In this document: positions 33,906-41,284 of the stretch, piece by piece
Layout of the letters: each line of letters starts with the position of its first letter
How positions within the stretch are numbered: position 1 is the first letter of the stretch
Source: Bacteroidaceae bacterium
GTDB taxonomy: Bacteria; Bacteroidota; Bacteroidia; Bacteroidales; Bacteroidaceae
Direction: 5' to 3'
Assembly: GCA_017556045.1 (NCBI GenBank)
Contig: JAFZFF010000049.1
Coordinates: forward strand, 1-47,045
DNA length: 47,045 nt
Program-made: the position numbers and the translations under genes
The notes under the pieces: model-generated
Told to the model about the DNA's origin: nothing
The model's database searches: none
Seen by the model: only the letters and a program-made list of their open reading frames with translations

Positions 33906-33972
33906 CAGATGAATTGATGTATTCACATCGAGAAAGAAAGAACAATATAAACCATTTAATACACTAAATCGT

Positions 33973-35472
33973 ATGTCAAAGAAAGCATTATTGATGATTT
34001 TGGACGGTTGGGGCTTCGGTAACCAAGGTAAGGGTGACGTTATCTTCAACACTCCCACTCCCTACTGGGACTATCTGATGAGTACTTATCCTCACTCACA
34101 GCTGCAGGCCAGCGGTGAGAACGTAGGTTTGCCCGACGGACAGATGGGTAACTCTGAGGTAGGTCACCTCAATATCGGTGCAGGTCGTGTCGTTTACCAG
34201 GACTTGGTGAAGATCAACCGCGCTTGTGCTGACAATAGCATCATGCAAAATAAGGAAATCGTAGCTGCTTACAGCTATGCTAAGGAGAATGGCAAGAACC
34301 TCCACCTCATGGGTCTCACCTCTGATGGTGGCGTACACAGCTCACTCGACCACCTCTTCAAGCTCATCGATATCGCTGGTGAGTATGGCATCGAGAATAC
34401 CTACGTACACTGCTTCATGGATGGTCGTGATACTGACCCCAAGAGCGGCGCAGGCTTCATCGGTCAGCTCGTAGAGCACAATGCTAAGATCGCTTCTATC
34501 ATCGGTCGCTACTATGCTATGGACCGCGATAAGCGTTGGGAGCGTGTAAAGGTGGCTTACGACCTCCTCGTGAAGGGTGAGGGTAAGAAGGCTACCGATA
34601 TGGTACAGGCTGTAGAGGAGTCATACGCTGAGGGCGTAACTGACGAGTTTATCCTCCCCATCGTGAACAGCAACTACGACGGCACCATCAAGGAGGGCGA
34701 TGTAGTGATCTTCTTCAACTACCGCAATGACCGTGCTAAGGAGCTCACCGTAGTGCTCACACAGCAGGATATGCCCGAGGCTGGCATGAACACCATCCCC
34801 GGCTTGCAGTACTACTGTATGACTCCGTACGATGCATCATTCAAGGGTGTACACATCCTCTTCGATAAGGAGAACGTAGAGAACACCCTCGGTGAGTACG
34901 TAGCATCACAGGGCTTGAAGCAGCTCCACATCGCTGAGACTGAGAAGTATGCTCACGTAACCTTCTTCCTCAATGGTGGTCGCGAGACTCCGTACGATGG
35001 TGAGGACCGCATCCTCGTGCCTTCACCCAAGGTGGCTACTTATGACCTCCAGCCCGAAATGAGCGCCTTCGAGGTACGCACCAAGCTCGTTGAGGCTATC
35101 CGCGAGGATAAGTACGACCTCATTGTGGTGAACTTCGCTAATGGTGACATGGTAGGCCACACTGGCGTATACAGCGCTATCGAGACTGCTGTTAAGGCCG
35201 TTGACGAGTGCGTGAAGGATGTTATCGAGGCTGCTAAAGAGACAGGCTATGAGGCTATCATCATCGCTGACCACGGTAATGCTGACAATGCAGTGAACGC
35301 AGACGGTTCGCCCAATACTGCTCACTCACTCAACCCCGTACCCTTCGTATATGTAACTGAGAACAAGGACGTACAGCCTGCTGATGGTATCCTCGCAGAC
35401 GTAGCTCCCTCAGTGCTGAAGATTATGGGCTTGCCCGTACCGGCAGAGATGACTGGTAAGCAGCTTATCTAA
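33973..35472 (+). CDS. gpmI: 2,3-bisphosphoglycerate-independent phosphoglycerate mutase (499 aa)
   Basis: Glycolytic enzyme interconverting 3- and 2-phosphoglycerate with two Mn ions. DGWG near residue 11, the phosphorylated Ser61 in [35 protein letters not shown], the NYRNDRAKE segment, [11 protein letters not shown] and the metal-binding IADHGNAD are all present. Length is normal. Codon use has the same strong gct/ctc/gta bias as the 1238-aa gene, fitting high expression. It probably forms its own transcription unit. Confidence 0.97.
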   Translation: MSKKALLMILDGWGFGNQGKGDVIFNTPTPYWDYLMSTYPHSQLQASGENVGLPDGQMGNSEVGHLNIGAGRVVYQDLVKINRACADNSIMQNKEIVAAYSYAKENGKNLHLMGLTSDGGVHSSLDHLFKLIDIAGEYGIENTYVHCFMDGRDTDPKSGAGFIGQLVEHNAKIASIIGRYYAMDRDKRWERVKVAYDLLVKGEGKKATDMVQAVEESYAEGVTDEFILPIVNSNYDGTIKEGDVVIFFNYRNDRAKELTVVLTQQDMPEAGMNTIPGLQYYCMTPYDASFKGVHILFDKENVENTLGEYVASQGLKQLHIAETEKYAHVTFFLNGGRETPYDGEDRILVPSPKVATYDLQPEMSAFEVRTKLVEAIREDKYDLIVVNFANGDMVGHTGVYSAIETAVKAVDECVKDVIEAAKETGYEAIIIADHGNADNAVNADGSPNTAHSLNPVPFVYVTENKDVQPADGILADVAPSVLKIMGLPVPAEMTGKQLI

Positions 35473-35481
35473 GATAAGTAG

Positions 35482-35580
35482 GAATTGGGAGTTAGGAATT
35501 AGGAGTTTCTGTCCGAACGAAATACATCGCGGAGAAGATTCTTAATTCCTAATTCCTATTTTTCTAACTCCTAATTTTAA
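35482..35580. repeat. Inverted 'ggaattaggagtt' repeat pair
   Basis: Words of the type ggaattaggagtt (35482-35513) are mirrored by aattcctaattcct and taactcctaatt (35540-35578), giving a large, degenerate hairpin between gpmI and the DUF3109 gene. Similar words occur at 4830-4860, 490-515 and 36275-36296. Confidence 0.65.
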
Positions 35581-35584
35581 TAAC

Positions 35585-36166
35585 ATGGTTGAAGTAAATG
35601 GCGTAGTCGTATCATTCGACGTATTCAAAGAAAAGTTTTTGTGTGACCTCGATGGCTGTAATGGTGCTTGCTGTATCGAGGGTGATGCTGGTGCACCCAT
35701 CACTCCCGAAGAAGTAAAGGAGGTAGAGGCTCTATTGCCCGAGATCTGGGACGAACTCCTGCCCGAGGCGCGCGAAGTCATCAATCGTCAAGGTATCTCA
35801 TACTACGACCCCACAGGCGAACTTGTCACCTCTATCGTCAATGGTAAGGACTGTGTGTTTACCTGCTACGATGAGCGTGGTTGCTGCTACTGCGCCATCG
35901 AACGTGCCTATCGCCAGGGACGTGTACCCTTCTATAAACCTATCTCATGTCATCTCTATCCCATTCGCGTGGGTAACTATGGTCCCTATCAGGCGCTCAA
36001 CTATGACCGCTGGGACGTATGCAAGGTGGCAGTTCTGAAGGGTCGGAAAGAGAATCTTCCCATATACAAGTTCCTCAAGGAGCCCCTCATCCGTCGCTTT
36101 GGTGAGGACTGGTATGCTGAGCTTGAGCTTGTAGCTGGTGAGCTCGAAAGTCAAGGTATAATCTAA
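35585..36166 (+). CDS. DUF3109 family Cys-rich protein (193 aa)
   Basis: Matches the DUF3109 family of Bacteroidetes, related to the YkgJ-type zinc/iron-binding fold. Cys clusters: CDLDGCNGACC (about 20-30), a pair of single Cys (CVFTC), GCCYC and later ISCHLYP. It is a cytoplasmic protein probably binding a metal or Fe-S centre; the biochemical role is unknown. The gene follows gpmI after 112 bp of repeat DNA. Confidence 0.88.
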   Translation: MVEVNGVVVSFDVFKEKFLCDLDGCNGACCIEGDAGAPITPEEVKEVEALLPEIWDELLPEAREVINRQGISYYDPTGELVTSIVNGKDCVFTCYDERGCCYCAIERAYRQGRVPFYKPISCHLYPIRVGNYGPYQALNYDRWDVCKVAVLKGRKENLPIYKFLKEPLIRRFGEDWYAELELVAGELESQGII

Positions 36167-36182
36167 CCGAATGTTTAGATAA

Positions 36183-36222
36183 AGAGAGAGGGCGCAAATC
36201 GAAATTTGCACCCTCTCTTTCT
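36183..36222 (+). terminator. Intrinsic terminator after the DUF3109 gene
   Basis: AGAGAGGGNGCAAAT pairs with ATTTGCNCCCTCTCT, followed by TTCTTAT. Confidence 0.88.
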
Positions 36223-36300
36223 TATATATATTAAGGTTTCGCTAAGGAGATAGGGGATGTTGAATGGAAATAGCCTTAATTCCTAACTCCTAATTGGGCT

Positions 36301-37578
36301 TCACCCCAATGCCTGCTCGATATCAGCGATGAGGTCCTCCACGTTCTCGATACCTACAGAGAGGCGGATGAGGTCGGGAGCCACGCCTGCTTCGCGCAAC
36401 TGCTCGTCAGAGAGCTGGCGGTGTGTGTGGCTTGCGGGGTGGAGTACACATGAGCGGGCGTCAGCCACGTGAGTCACGATGCAGATGAGCTTTAGGCTGT
36501 CCATGAAGCGGATAGCCTCTTCGCGCGAACCCTTCAAGCCGAAGGCGATGACACCGCATGAGCCACCCGGCATGTACTTCCGTGCCAAAGCGTGGTAGGG
36601 GTTCTCAGGCAGACCGCTATAGTTCACCCATGCCACCTTGTCGTTCTGGCTCAGCCACTCGGCGATACGCTGTGCATTCTCGCAGTGGCGCTTCACACGC
36701 AGGTGCAAGGTCTCCAGTCCGAGGTTGAGCAGGAAGGCGTTCATCGGAGCCTGTATAGAGCCCAGGTCGCGCATCATCTGTGCGGTAGCCTTGGTGATGT
36801 AAGCCATCTTGCCGAAGCTCTTAGAGTAGGTCAGCCCGTGGTACGAAGCATCGGGAGTGGTCAGCCCGGGGAACTTCTCCGCATTAGCCTCCCAGTCAAA
36901 GTTGCCGCTATCCACGATAGCTCCACCTACTGCAGTGGCATGGCCATCCATATATTTTGTGGTAGAGTGTGTCACGATATCGGCACCCCACTCAAAGGGG
37001 CGGCAGTTGATAGGTGTAGCGAAGGTGTTGTCCACGATGAGGGGCACACCATTGCGGTGAGCGATGCGGGCAAATTTCTCGATGTCGAGCACCTCACATC
37101 CGGGGTTCGAGATAGTCTCACCGAAGAGACACTTCGTGTTGGGGCGGAAGGCCTTCTGTATCTCCTCCTCCGAAGCATTCTGATCTACGAAGGTCATCTC
37201 GATGCCGAGCTTCTTCATCGTCACGCTGAAGAGGTTGTATGTGCCACCATAGATAGCTGTTGAGCATACGAAGTGGTCGCCACTCTCGCAGATGTTAAAC
37301 ACCGCGTAGAAGTTAGCTGCCTGACCCGATGAGGTGAGCATACCAGCCACACCGCCTTCGAGCGCAGCAATCTTAGCCGCTACGGCGTCATTCGTGGGGT
37401 TTTGCAGACGAGTGTAGAAGTAGCCCGTATCCTCGAGGTCGAAGAGGCGTGCCATCTGCTCGCTATTGTCATACTTAAATGTTGTGCTCTGATAGATGGG
37501 CAACACGCGCGGCTCACCCTTCTTCGGTGTCCATCCCTCCTGTACGCAGAGGGTCTCAGGACGATATTTCTTTTCCAT
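36301..37578 (-). CDS. metY: O-acetylhomoserine (thiol)-lyase, MetY-like, PLP-dependent (425 aa)
   Basis: Cys/Met metabolism PLP family (fold type I). N-terminal ETLCVQEGW, PIYQSTTF, YTRLQNPTN, the PLP region SSGQAANFYAVF, VDNTFATP and the Schiff-base Lys in HSTTKYMDGH. It should make homocysteine (or cysteine) from an O-acylated homoserine and sulfide. Closely related cystathionine synthases share the motifs, but overall length and ALEGGVAGMLTSSGQAA favour the OAH sulfhydrylase type. It is a single gene with its own promoter. Confidence 0.9.
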   Translation of the reverse strand: MEKKYRPETLCVQEGWTPKKGEPRVLPIYQSTTFKYDNSEQMARLFDLEDTGYFYTRLQNPTNDAVAAKIAALEGGVAGMLTSSGQAANFYAVFNICESGDHFVCSTAIYGGTYNLFSVTMKKLGIEMTFVDQNASEEEIQKAFRPNTKCLFGETISNPGCEVLDIEKFARIAHRNGVPLIVDNTFATPINCRPFEWGADIVTHSTTKYMDGHATAVGGAIVDSGNFDWEANAEKFPGLTTPDASYHGLTYSKSFGKMAYITKATAQMMRDLGSIQAPMNAFLLNLGLETLHLRVKRHCENAQRIAEWLSQNDKVAWVNYSGLPENPYHALARKYMPGGSCGVIAFGLKGSREEAIRFMDSLKLICIVTHVADARSCVLHPASHTHRQLSDEQLREAGVAPDLIRLSVGIENVEDLIADIEQALG

Positions 37579-37617
37579 ATTATTTTGTGTTATTTGTTCT
37601 TTCTACCTTTTGTCGTG

Positions 37618-37649
37618 CAAAATTAGTGCAAGGCGAGTGAAATGCCAAA
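37618..37649 (-). promoter_or_regulatory. Promoter of the metY-like gene
   Basis: Minus strand TTTG (37646-37649) and TAATTTTG (37618-37625) separated by 20 nt, a textbook Bacteroidetes promoter, about 40 nt upstream of the start. Confidence 0.8.
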
Positions 37650-37696
37650 TCTCTGCGAACGAAAGTAGGGGAGTGGTTGTACTTTCTATACTGATT

Positions 37697-37923
37697 TCTC
37701 CCCGTTTTTAGGCATTTCAAGGTGTAAAAAGTTTATTTTTGGGGTGGCACGGCATGCGAGCAAAGCTCGCAAATTGCCAATTGACAATTACCTGCCGGAT
37801 GGAGGTTTTCGTCTTCGCAAGCATTCATAATTCAGCATTCAGCATTCTTATCCTGCCATGCCACCCCAAAAATAAACTTTTCTCACCAGGGGAGAAGCCT
37901 TTTGGGGCGAAAACCTGAAATGT
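37697..37923. repeat. Large palindromic element with perfect 23-bp inverted arms
   Basis: Core arms 37727-37749 and 37859-37881 are perfect reverse complements over 23 bp (contain TTTATTTTTGGGGTGGCA). Outer segments also pair imperfectly (TTCTCCCC with GGGGAGAA; GGCATTTCA with TGAAATG). The 109-bp centre holds a GCGAGC/GCTCGC hairpin, 'aattgccaattgacaatta' and 'attcagcattcagcattc' words. No ORF. Confidence 0.85.
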
Positions 37924-38055
37924 AGGGGTGAATACCGCTCTCCTTATAGAGTATGTCTTCTATCAGACAGCTCTGGCAGATTTGCCAAAGCCTTTCGTTT
38001 CGGAAAAAGCCTTTGTTTGATTTTTGTATCGAAAGGCCTACTATCCAAGCTAAAT

Positions 38056-38187
38056 ATTGCATGTGCGCAAAGAATTTATTGCATGTGTAAACGAGTAATA
38101 TTGCATGTGTAGAAAAACAAGTTTTTTACTAAGCAAAAAATATTTTTCACTAAGTAATTTTTTACTCGCGCTTAGTACTTTATTACC
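38056..38187 (+). repeat. 22-bp period array: ATTGCATGTG x3, then ACTAAG-type units
   Basis: ATTGCATGTG begins at 38056, 38078 and 38100, exactly 22 bp apart. The next 66 bp keep the period with a different core: ttttttactaag (38122), ttttcactaag (38144) and a degenerate tcgcgcttag (38166). It lies about 230 bp upstream of the first ECF sigma gene. Confidence 0.82.
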
Positions 38188-38192
38188 GACGG

Positions 38193-38270
38193 CCACCGAT
38201 ACCCACCGATACCGGGTGTCGGTGGTTAAAACGAAGAATATCATATGATTATCGGTAACTACCGACACCC
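38193..38270 (+). other. Overlapping alternative hairpins upstream of the ECF sigma gene
   Basis: CCACCGATAC occurs twice in tandem (38193, 38203). GGGTGTCGGT-GGTTA (38214-38228) can pair either back with these or forward with TAACTACCGACACCC (38256-38270). The segment lies upstream of the -7 box at 38355, so it may be an operator or the end of an upstream RNA rather than a leader. Confidence 0.55.
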
Positions 38271-38354
38271 GCAGCTAAAAAAGGGGAAACATTCTTTAAC
38301 TTTAACCTCGCCTCCATTTTTACTTTTTTATAGAAAAGATCACCTATTTTGATT

Positions 38355-38362
38355 TACTTTTG
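38355..38362 (+). promoter_or_regulatory. -7 box for the first ECF sigma operon
   Basis: TACTTTTG 31 nt upstream of the first ATG; no clear -33 element. Confidence 0.5.
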
Positions 38363-38393
38363 CCCAAGTTTTGCTACCTCCCTGTAGAAACGA

Positions 38394-38894
38394 ATGATTA
38401 TGGAGAAAGACGAATTCGAAATATTGGCTAAGAGGGTCAGAGGCAAGTTGCTCGCTCTTGCGCGTGACTTTGCGCTGCCCTCGGGGATAGAGGCCGATGA
38501 TGTGGTGCAGGAGGCGCTGGTGTCGCTTTGGGAACTGGCCGATAGTGGCTACCCCATCAAGGATGCCGAGGCGATGGCGGTGAAGATGACAAAGAACATC
38601 TGCGTGGGGCATTACAGGAAAGCGCGCGTAGAGATGCAGAGCCTGACGCACGACAACTACACCGGAGGCATTGAGGCAACGATGCTGACCGACAGGGAGG
38701 ACCTGCGACGAATACGCAAGGAGGTGTACGGCACGCTCACCACTACGCAGAGGGAGTATCTGTACCTACGCAATGATGAGGGGCTCTCGCTCGACGAGAT
38801 AGCCTCGGCCACAGGGAAGCCGAAGACAAGTATCAAATCTACGCTGTCGAAAGCACGTAAACAAATGTTGGACCTATTAAACAAGCAACTATGA
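38394..38894 (+). CDS. ECF-type RNA polymerase sigma factor (166 aa)
   Basis: Region 2 (about 18-75: LARDFALPSGIEADDVVQEALVSLWE, KMTKNICVGHYRK) and region 4 (about 108-160: LTTTQREYLYLRNDEGLSLDEIA, then the recognition helix KPKTSIKSTLSKARKQ) are clear, with the short acidic linker between. Start at 38394 or the second ATG at 38400. It overlaps the next gene by ATGA, so the two are translationally coupled; the partner is the probable anti-sigma factor. Confidence 0.9.
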   Translation: MIMEKDEFEILAKRVRGKLLALARDFALPSGIEADDVVQEALVSLWELADSGYPIKDAEAMAVKMTKNICVGHYRKARVEMQSLTHDNYTGGIEATMLTDREDLRRIRKEVYGTLTTTQREYLYLRNDEGLSLDEIASATGKPKTSIKSTLSKARKQMLDLLNKQL

Positions 38895-39424
38895 TAAACA
38901 TAAAGGACAAAGAGATTCGCCTGCAACTGATAGCCAAGTATCTTGAGGCAGAAACGACGGTTGTCGAAGAGGCCATGCTTCACGCTTATTATATGGAGAA
39001 CAAAGCCGATGAGGACGAGCAAGCCATTGTGCGAATGATATGCATGGAGCATGCCGATGCCGACTTGCTCTCTGACGAAGGCGCTGAGGAGTTTGACCGC
39101 ATCGTGAGCGAAAATCAAGCGAAGCCACGCAAGGCAACTATTCGTAATCTTTGGATTGGGGGCTGGGCAGCAGCAGTCACATTGCTCCTCGTGCTCAATA
39201 TCGTGACCCAGCGCAAAGAAGAGCCCAGCGCAGCCTTCAACACCATAGAGATCGCAGGGTGCATACAGCAGCTGATGACAGTCGAGGATGTCACATCCGT
39301 CACGGCTTCGCCCGTCAAGGAGTGCGTATTGGTGACAGCCCAGCTTGCCGACGGCACTACCAAGATGTATATCATGAACAAAGATTCTGAGGAAGGAAGT
39401 ACTTCAATGTTAGCAATAAATTAA
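38891..39424 (+). CDS. Probable anti-sigma factor, single-pass membrane protein (177 aa)
   Basis: A cytoplasmic N-terminal helical domain of about 85 residues (KEIRLQLIAKYLEAETTVVEE) is followed by one transmembrane segment (about 86-103, IGGWAAAVTLLLVLNIV) and an external domain of about 75 residues. Overlap with the upstream sigma gene (ATGA) and this topology are the usual marks of ECF anti-sigma factors. It lacks a recognisable zinc-binding HxxxCxxC motif. The next gene, 25 nt on, is a secreted plug-like protein that may signal to it. Confidence 0.75.
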   Translation: MINIKDKEIRLQLIAKYLEAETTVVEEAMLHAYYMENKADEDEQAIVRMICMEHADADLLSDEGAEEFDRIVSENQAKPRKATIRNLWIGGWAAAVTLLLVLNIVTQRKEEPSAAFNTIEIAGCIQQLMTVEDVTSVTASPVKECVLVTAQLADGTTKMYIMNKDSEEGSTSMLAIN

Positions 39425-39449
39425 AAAACAACTAAAACAATTATCATCT

Positions 39450-40100
39450 ATGAAATCAATCTTAATAGCAGCGCTCTGTGCCGTAACATTCACCGCACAG
39501 GCTGAAGAGGCAAAGAGAGACACTATCCACAAGTACACCATCGACAAGCAGGCAGTGGAGCATTTCGACGGCTCGCAACTCGAAGGGAAGCATATTTCCA
39601 AATATATCATCGCCTACAAAGAGAATGGCAATGTGGTGGAGAAACATCACGTGATATATACTGGGGATGAGGCGGAAAAAAACTTTACTATGGTTGGGGA
39701 TGCCGATGGGCCTATAATAGTTTCGAAGAACCTAGGGCCGCTTATGATTGTAGACGGCAAAGAAGTGACTCGCGAAGGGTTGTCTATGTTAGCATCAGAA
39801 GACGTGGCCAGTGTCAATGTATTTGAGCCAGGTTCTAAGATTGCAGAAAAGTATGGCGAAAAAGCAAGCAAAGGCGTGGTTATAGTAACGACTAAGAGCG
39901 CTATTACTGCCAAGGCTTCTGAACCTCTTGTTATTGTGGATGGGAATGAGGTATCTCAAGCATACATGAACAAAGTAAAACCCGAAGAAATTGACCATAT
40001 CGACGTGCTGAAGTCGAAGGCTGCAAAGGAGTTGTATGGCGAGAAGGGTAAAAATGGTGTGATCGTTATAACTACCAAGGCTGGTGGTAAGAAGAAGTAA
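39450..40100 (+). CDS. Secreted protein with two tandem TonB-receptor-plug-like repeats (216 aa)
   Basis: Signal peptide (about 1-18, ending AQA). Residues about 96-150 and 157-211 are two copies of the sequence style found at the end of SusC/TonB plug domains: PLMIVDGKEVTREG..VASVNVFEP..KYGEKASKGVVIVTTK and PLVIVDGNEVSQAY..IDHIDVLKS..LYGEKGKNGVIVITTK. There is no barrel. Free plug-like modules of this kind also occur fused to BlaR1-type sensors in this phylum. Its position after sigma and anti-sigma genes suggests a periplasmic ligand or signal for the anti-sigma factor. Function is inferred. Confidence 0.8.
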   Translation: MKSILIAALCAVTFTAQAEEAKRDTIHKYTIDKQAVEHFDGSQLEGKHISKYIIAYKENGNVVEKHHVIYTGDEAEKNFTMVGDADGPIIVSKNLGPLMIVDGKEVTREGLSMLASEDVASVNVFEPGSKIAEKYGEKASKGVVIVTTKSAITAKASEPLVIVDGNEVSQAYMNKVKPEEIDHIDVLKSKAAKELYGEKGKNGVIVITTKAGGKKK

Positions 40101-40121
40101 TAGGGCGATACAATAATAATA

Positions 40122-40166
40122 AAAGTAATAGGGCGGTCAATCGACTGCCCTATTACTTTATTTTTT
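40122..40166 (+). terminator. Intrinsic terminator after the plug-like gene
   Basis: AAAGTAATAGGGC pairs perfectly with GCCCTATTACTTT around a 12-nt loop, followed by ATTTTTT. Confidence 0.92.
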
Positions 40167-40197
40167 GATGAGTATATTTTTCTCACGTGCTGCCTAC

Positions 40198-40367
40198 AAG
40201 CCTCTCCCTTTTTTGGGGGCAACGCGGTATGACAGCGTCGGTTGCAACGGCGACTCGGTGTGATAGCATTGCTTGCGACGATGGGAGGTTTATCTCCCCC
40301 GAGGAACGTGCTTTAGCACTAGCTTTAGATTCACAAAGGGGCTGCTTCTGCTGTTCGGGAGAGGCTT
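40198..40367. repeat. Palindrome-ended repeat element AAGCCTCTCCC...GGGAGAGGCTT
   Basis: Perfect 11-bp terminal inverted repeats at 40198-40208 and 40357-40367. The interior has words shared with the element at 43982-44198 (gcttgcgacgatgggag versus cgtcatcgcaac; acgtgcttta). No credible ORF. Its right end coincides with the stop codon of the permease remnant. Confidence 0.7.
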
Positions 40368-40423
40368 TACTCCTTATACAGCGCCTCCACGGGATTCTCC
40401 TTTGCCGCACAGTAAGAGCGAGC
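40367..40423 (-). pseudogene. Remnant of the 3' end of an FtsX-family permease gene
   Basis: Minus-strand translation ARSYCAAKENPVEALYKE then stop. This is the conserved C-terminal end of the permease at 41285-43693, which ends ARSWRAAKENPVEALYKE. Only these 18 codons survive, between a repeat element and the stop of the DUF2807 gene, so a second permease gene once stood here. Confidence 0.78.
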
Positions 40424-40431
40424 CTTGACTG

Positions 40432-41220
40432 TTATTTACGTTTCACACGTTTTATGCAGCCTTCTTTCGATACCCTAGGAGTACCGCTGTAAGAAACCCG
40501 GCCTATTCCATCAACAGAAATTGCTAGATTATCGGTGGCATAACAATCAATACTTCCGACACCGTTGATTGAGGCGTTGACATACTGGCACATAAGTCGT
40601 TCGGTATTAATTCCACCACATCCATCGAGACTAAGGTGGGCATGTTTTGCTGTGCCAGCAAGCTCAATATCACCAATACCGCTACTGTTCACTGATACGT
40701 ATTCACATATTAAGGAATGAGCATCAACATCAACCAATCCATTAATATTGAGACACAAAGAATCACAACACACTGTGCCTCTCAATGTAACGTTAGCACG
40801 GCCGTAGATGGTGACACTCGACAAACTGGGGCTGCAGACAACGACTTTCATATGGGAATTGTGGACTTGCACATCCTCATACTTATCTTTGTAACATACT
40901 ACTAATTGGCCTTTTCTTGAGGTTATCTCTACTAAATCGCTGAGATTCTCAGGCACTTCCACTTTTACGAGAGTTTCACCTTTGAGATTTTGGCGGTATT
41001 CCACATCTGCAGAGTTCATTTCGAGATAAATACGACTAAATGCGTCTAAATCTCTGTAAGTTTTAGAGCAAGTATTTTTACAGCCTCTCACATGTTTTGT
41101 GGCAAGAAAGTTCGTGATTTTCGCCTCGTTTGCACACGTGGTCTGTTCCGTAACGCCCTTTGCCACGACAGGTATGCTTGCGGACAATGCTATACCTATA
41201 ACCAAGTTCTTAAATTTCAT
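40432..41220 (-). CDS. DUF2807 (head GIN domain) secreted beta-helix protein (262 aa)
   Basis: Signal peptide (1-20, PVVAKG). A Cys-rich spacer precedes a parallel beta-helix of the DUF2807 type, with repeating short strands: VVVCSPSLSSVTIYGRANVTLRG, LCLNINGLVDVDAHSL, YVSVNSSGIGDIELAG, LSLDGCGGINTERL and YVNASINGVGSIDC. The family is common in Bacteroidetes and is annotated as a putative autotransporter-like adhesin; its true role is not known. It lies downstream of the FtsX-type permease on the same strand with 64 bp between, possibly one operon. Confidence 0.86.
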   Translation of the reverse strand: MKFKNLVIGIALSASIPVVAKGVTEQTTCANEAKITNFLATKHVRGCKNTCSKTYRDLDAFSRIYLEMNSADVEYRQNLKGETLVKVEVPENLSDLVEITSRKGQLVVCYKDKYEDVQVHNSHMKVVVCSPSLSSVTIYGRANVTLRGTVCCDSLCLNINGLVDVDAHSLICEYVSVNSSGIGDIELAGTAKHAHLSLDGCGGINTERLMCQYVNASINGVGSIDCYATDNLAISVDGIGRVSYSGTPRVSKEGCIKRVKRK

Positions 41221-41284
41221 ATTCTAATACATTTATAGTTTATATCATTCTCTTCTGCAATACCCTCAAAATTTACAATTAATA

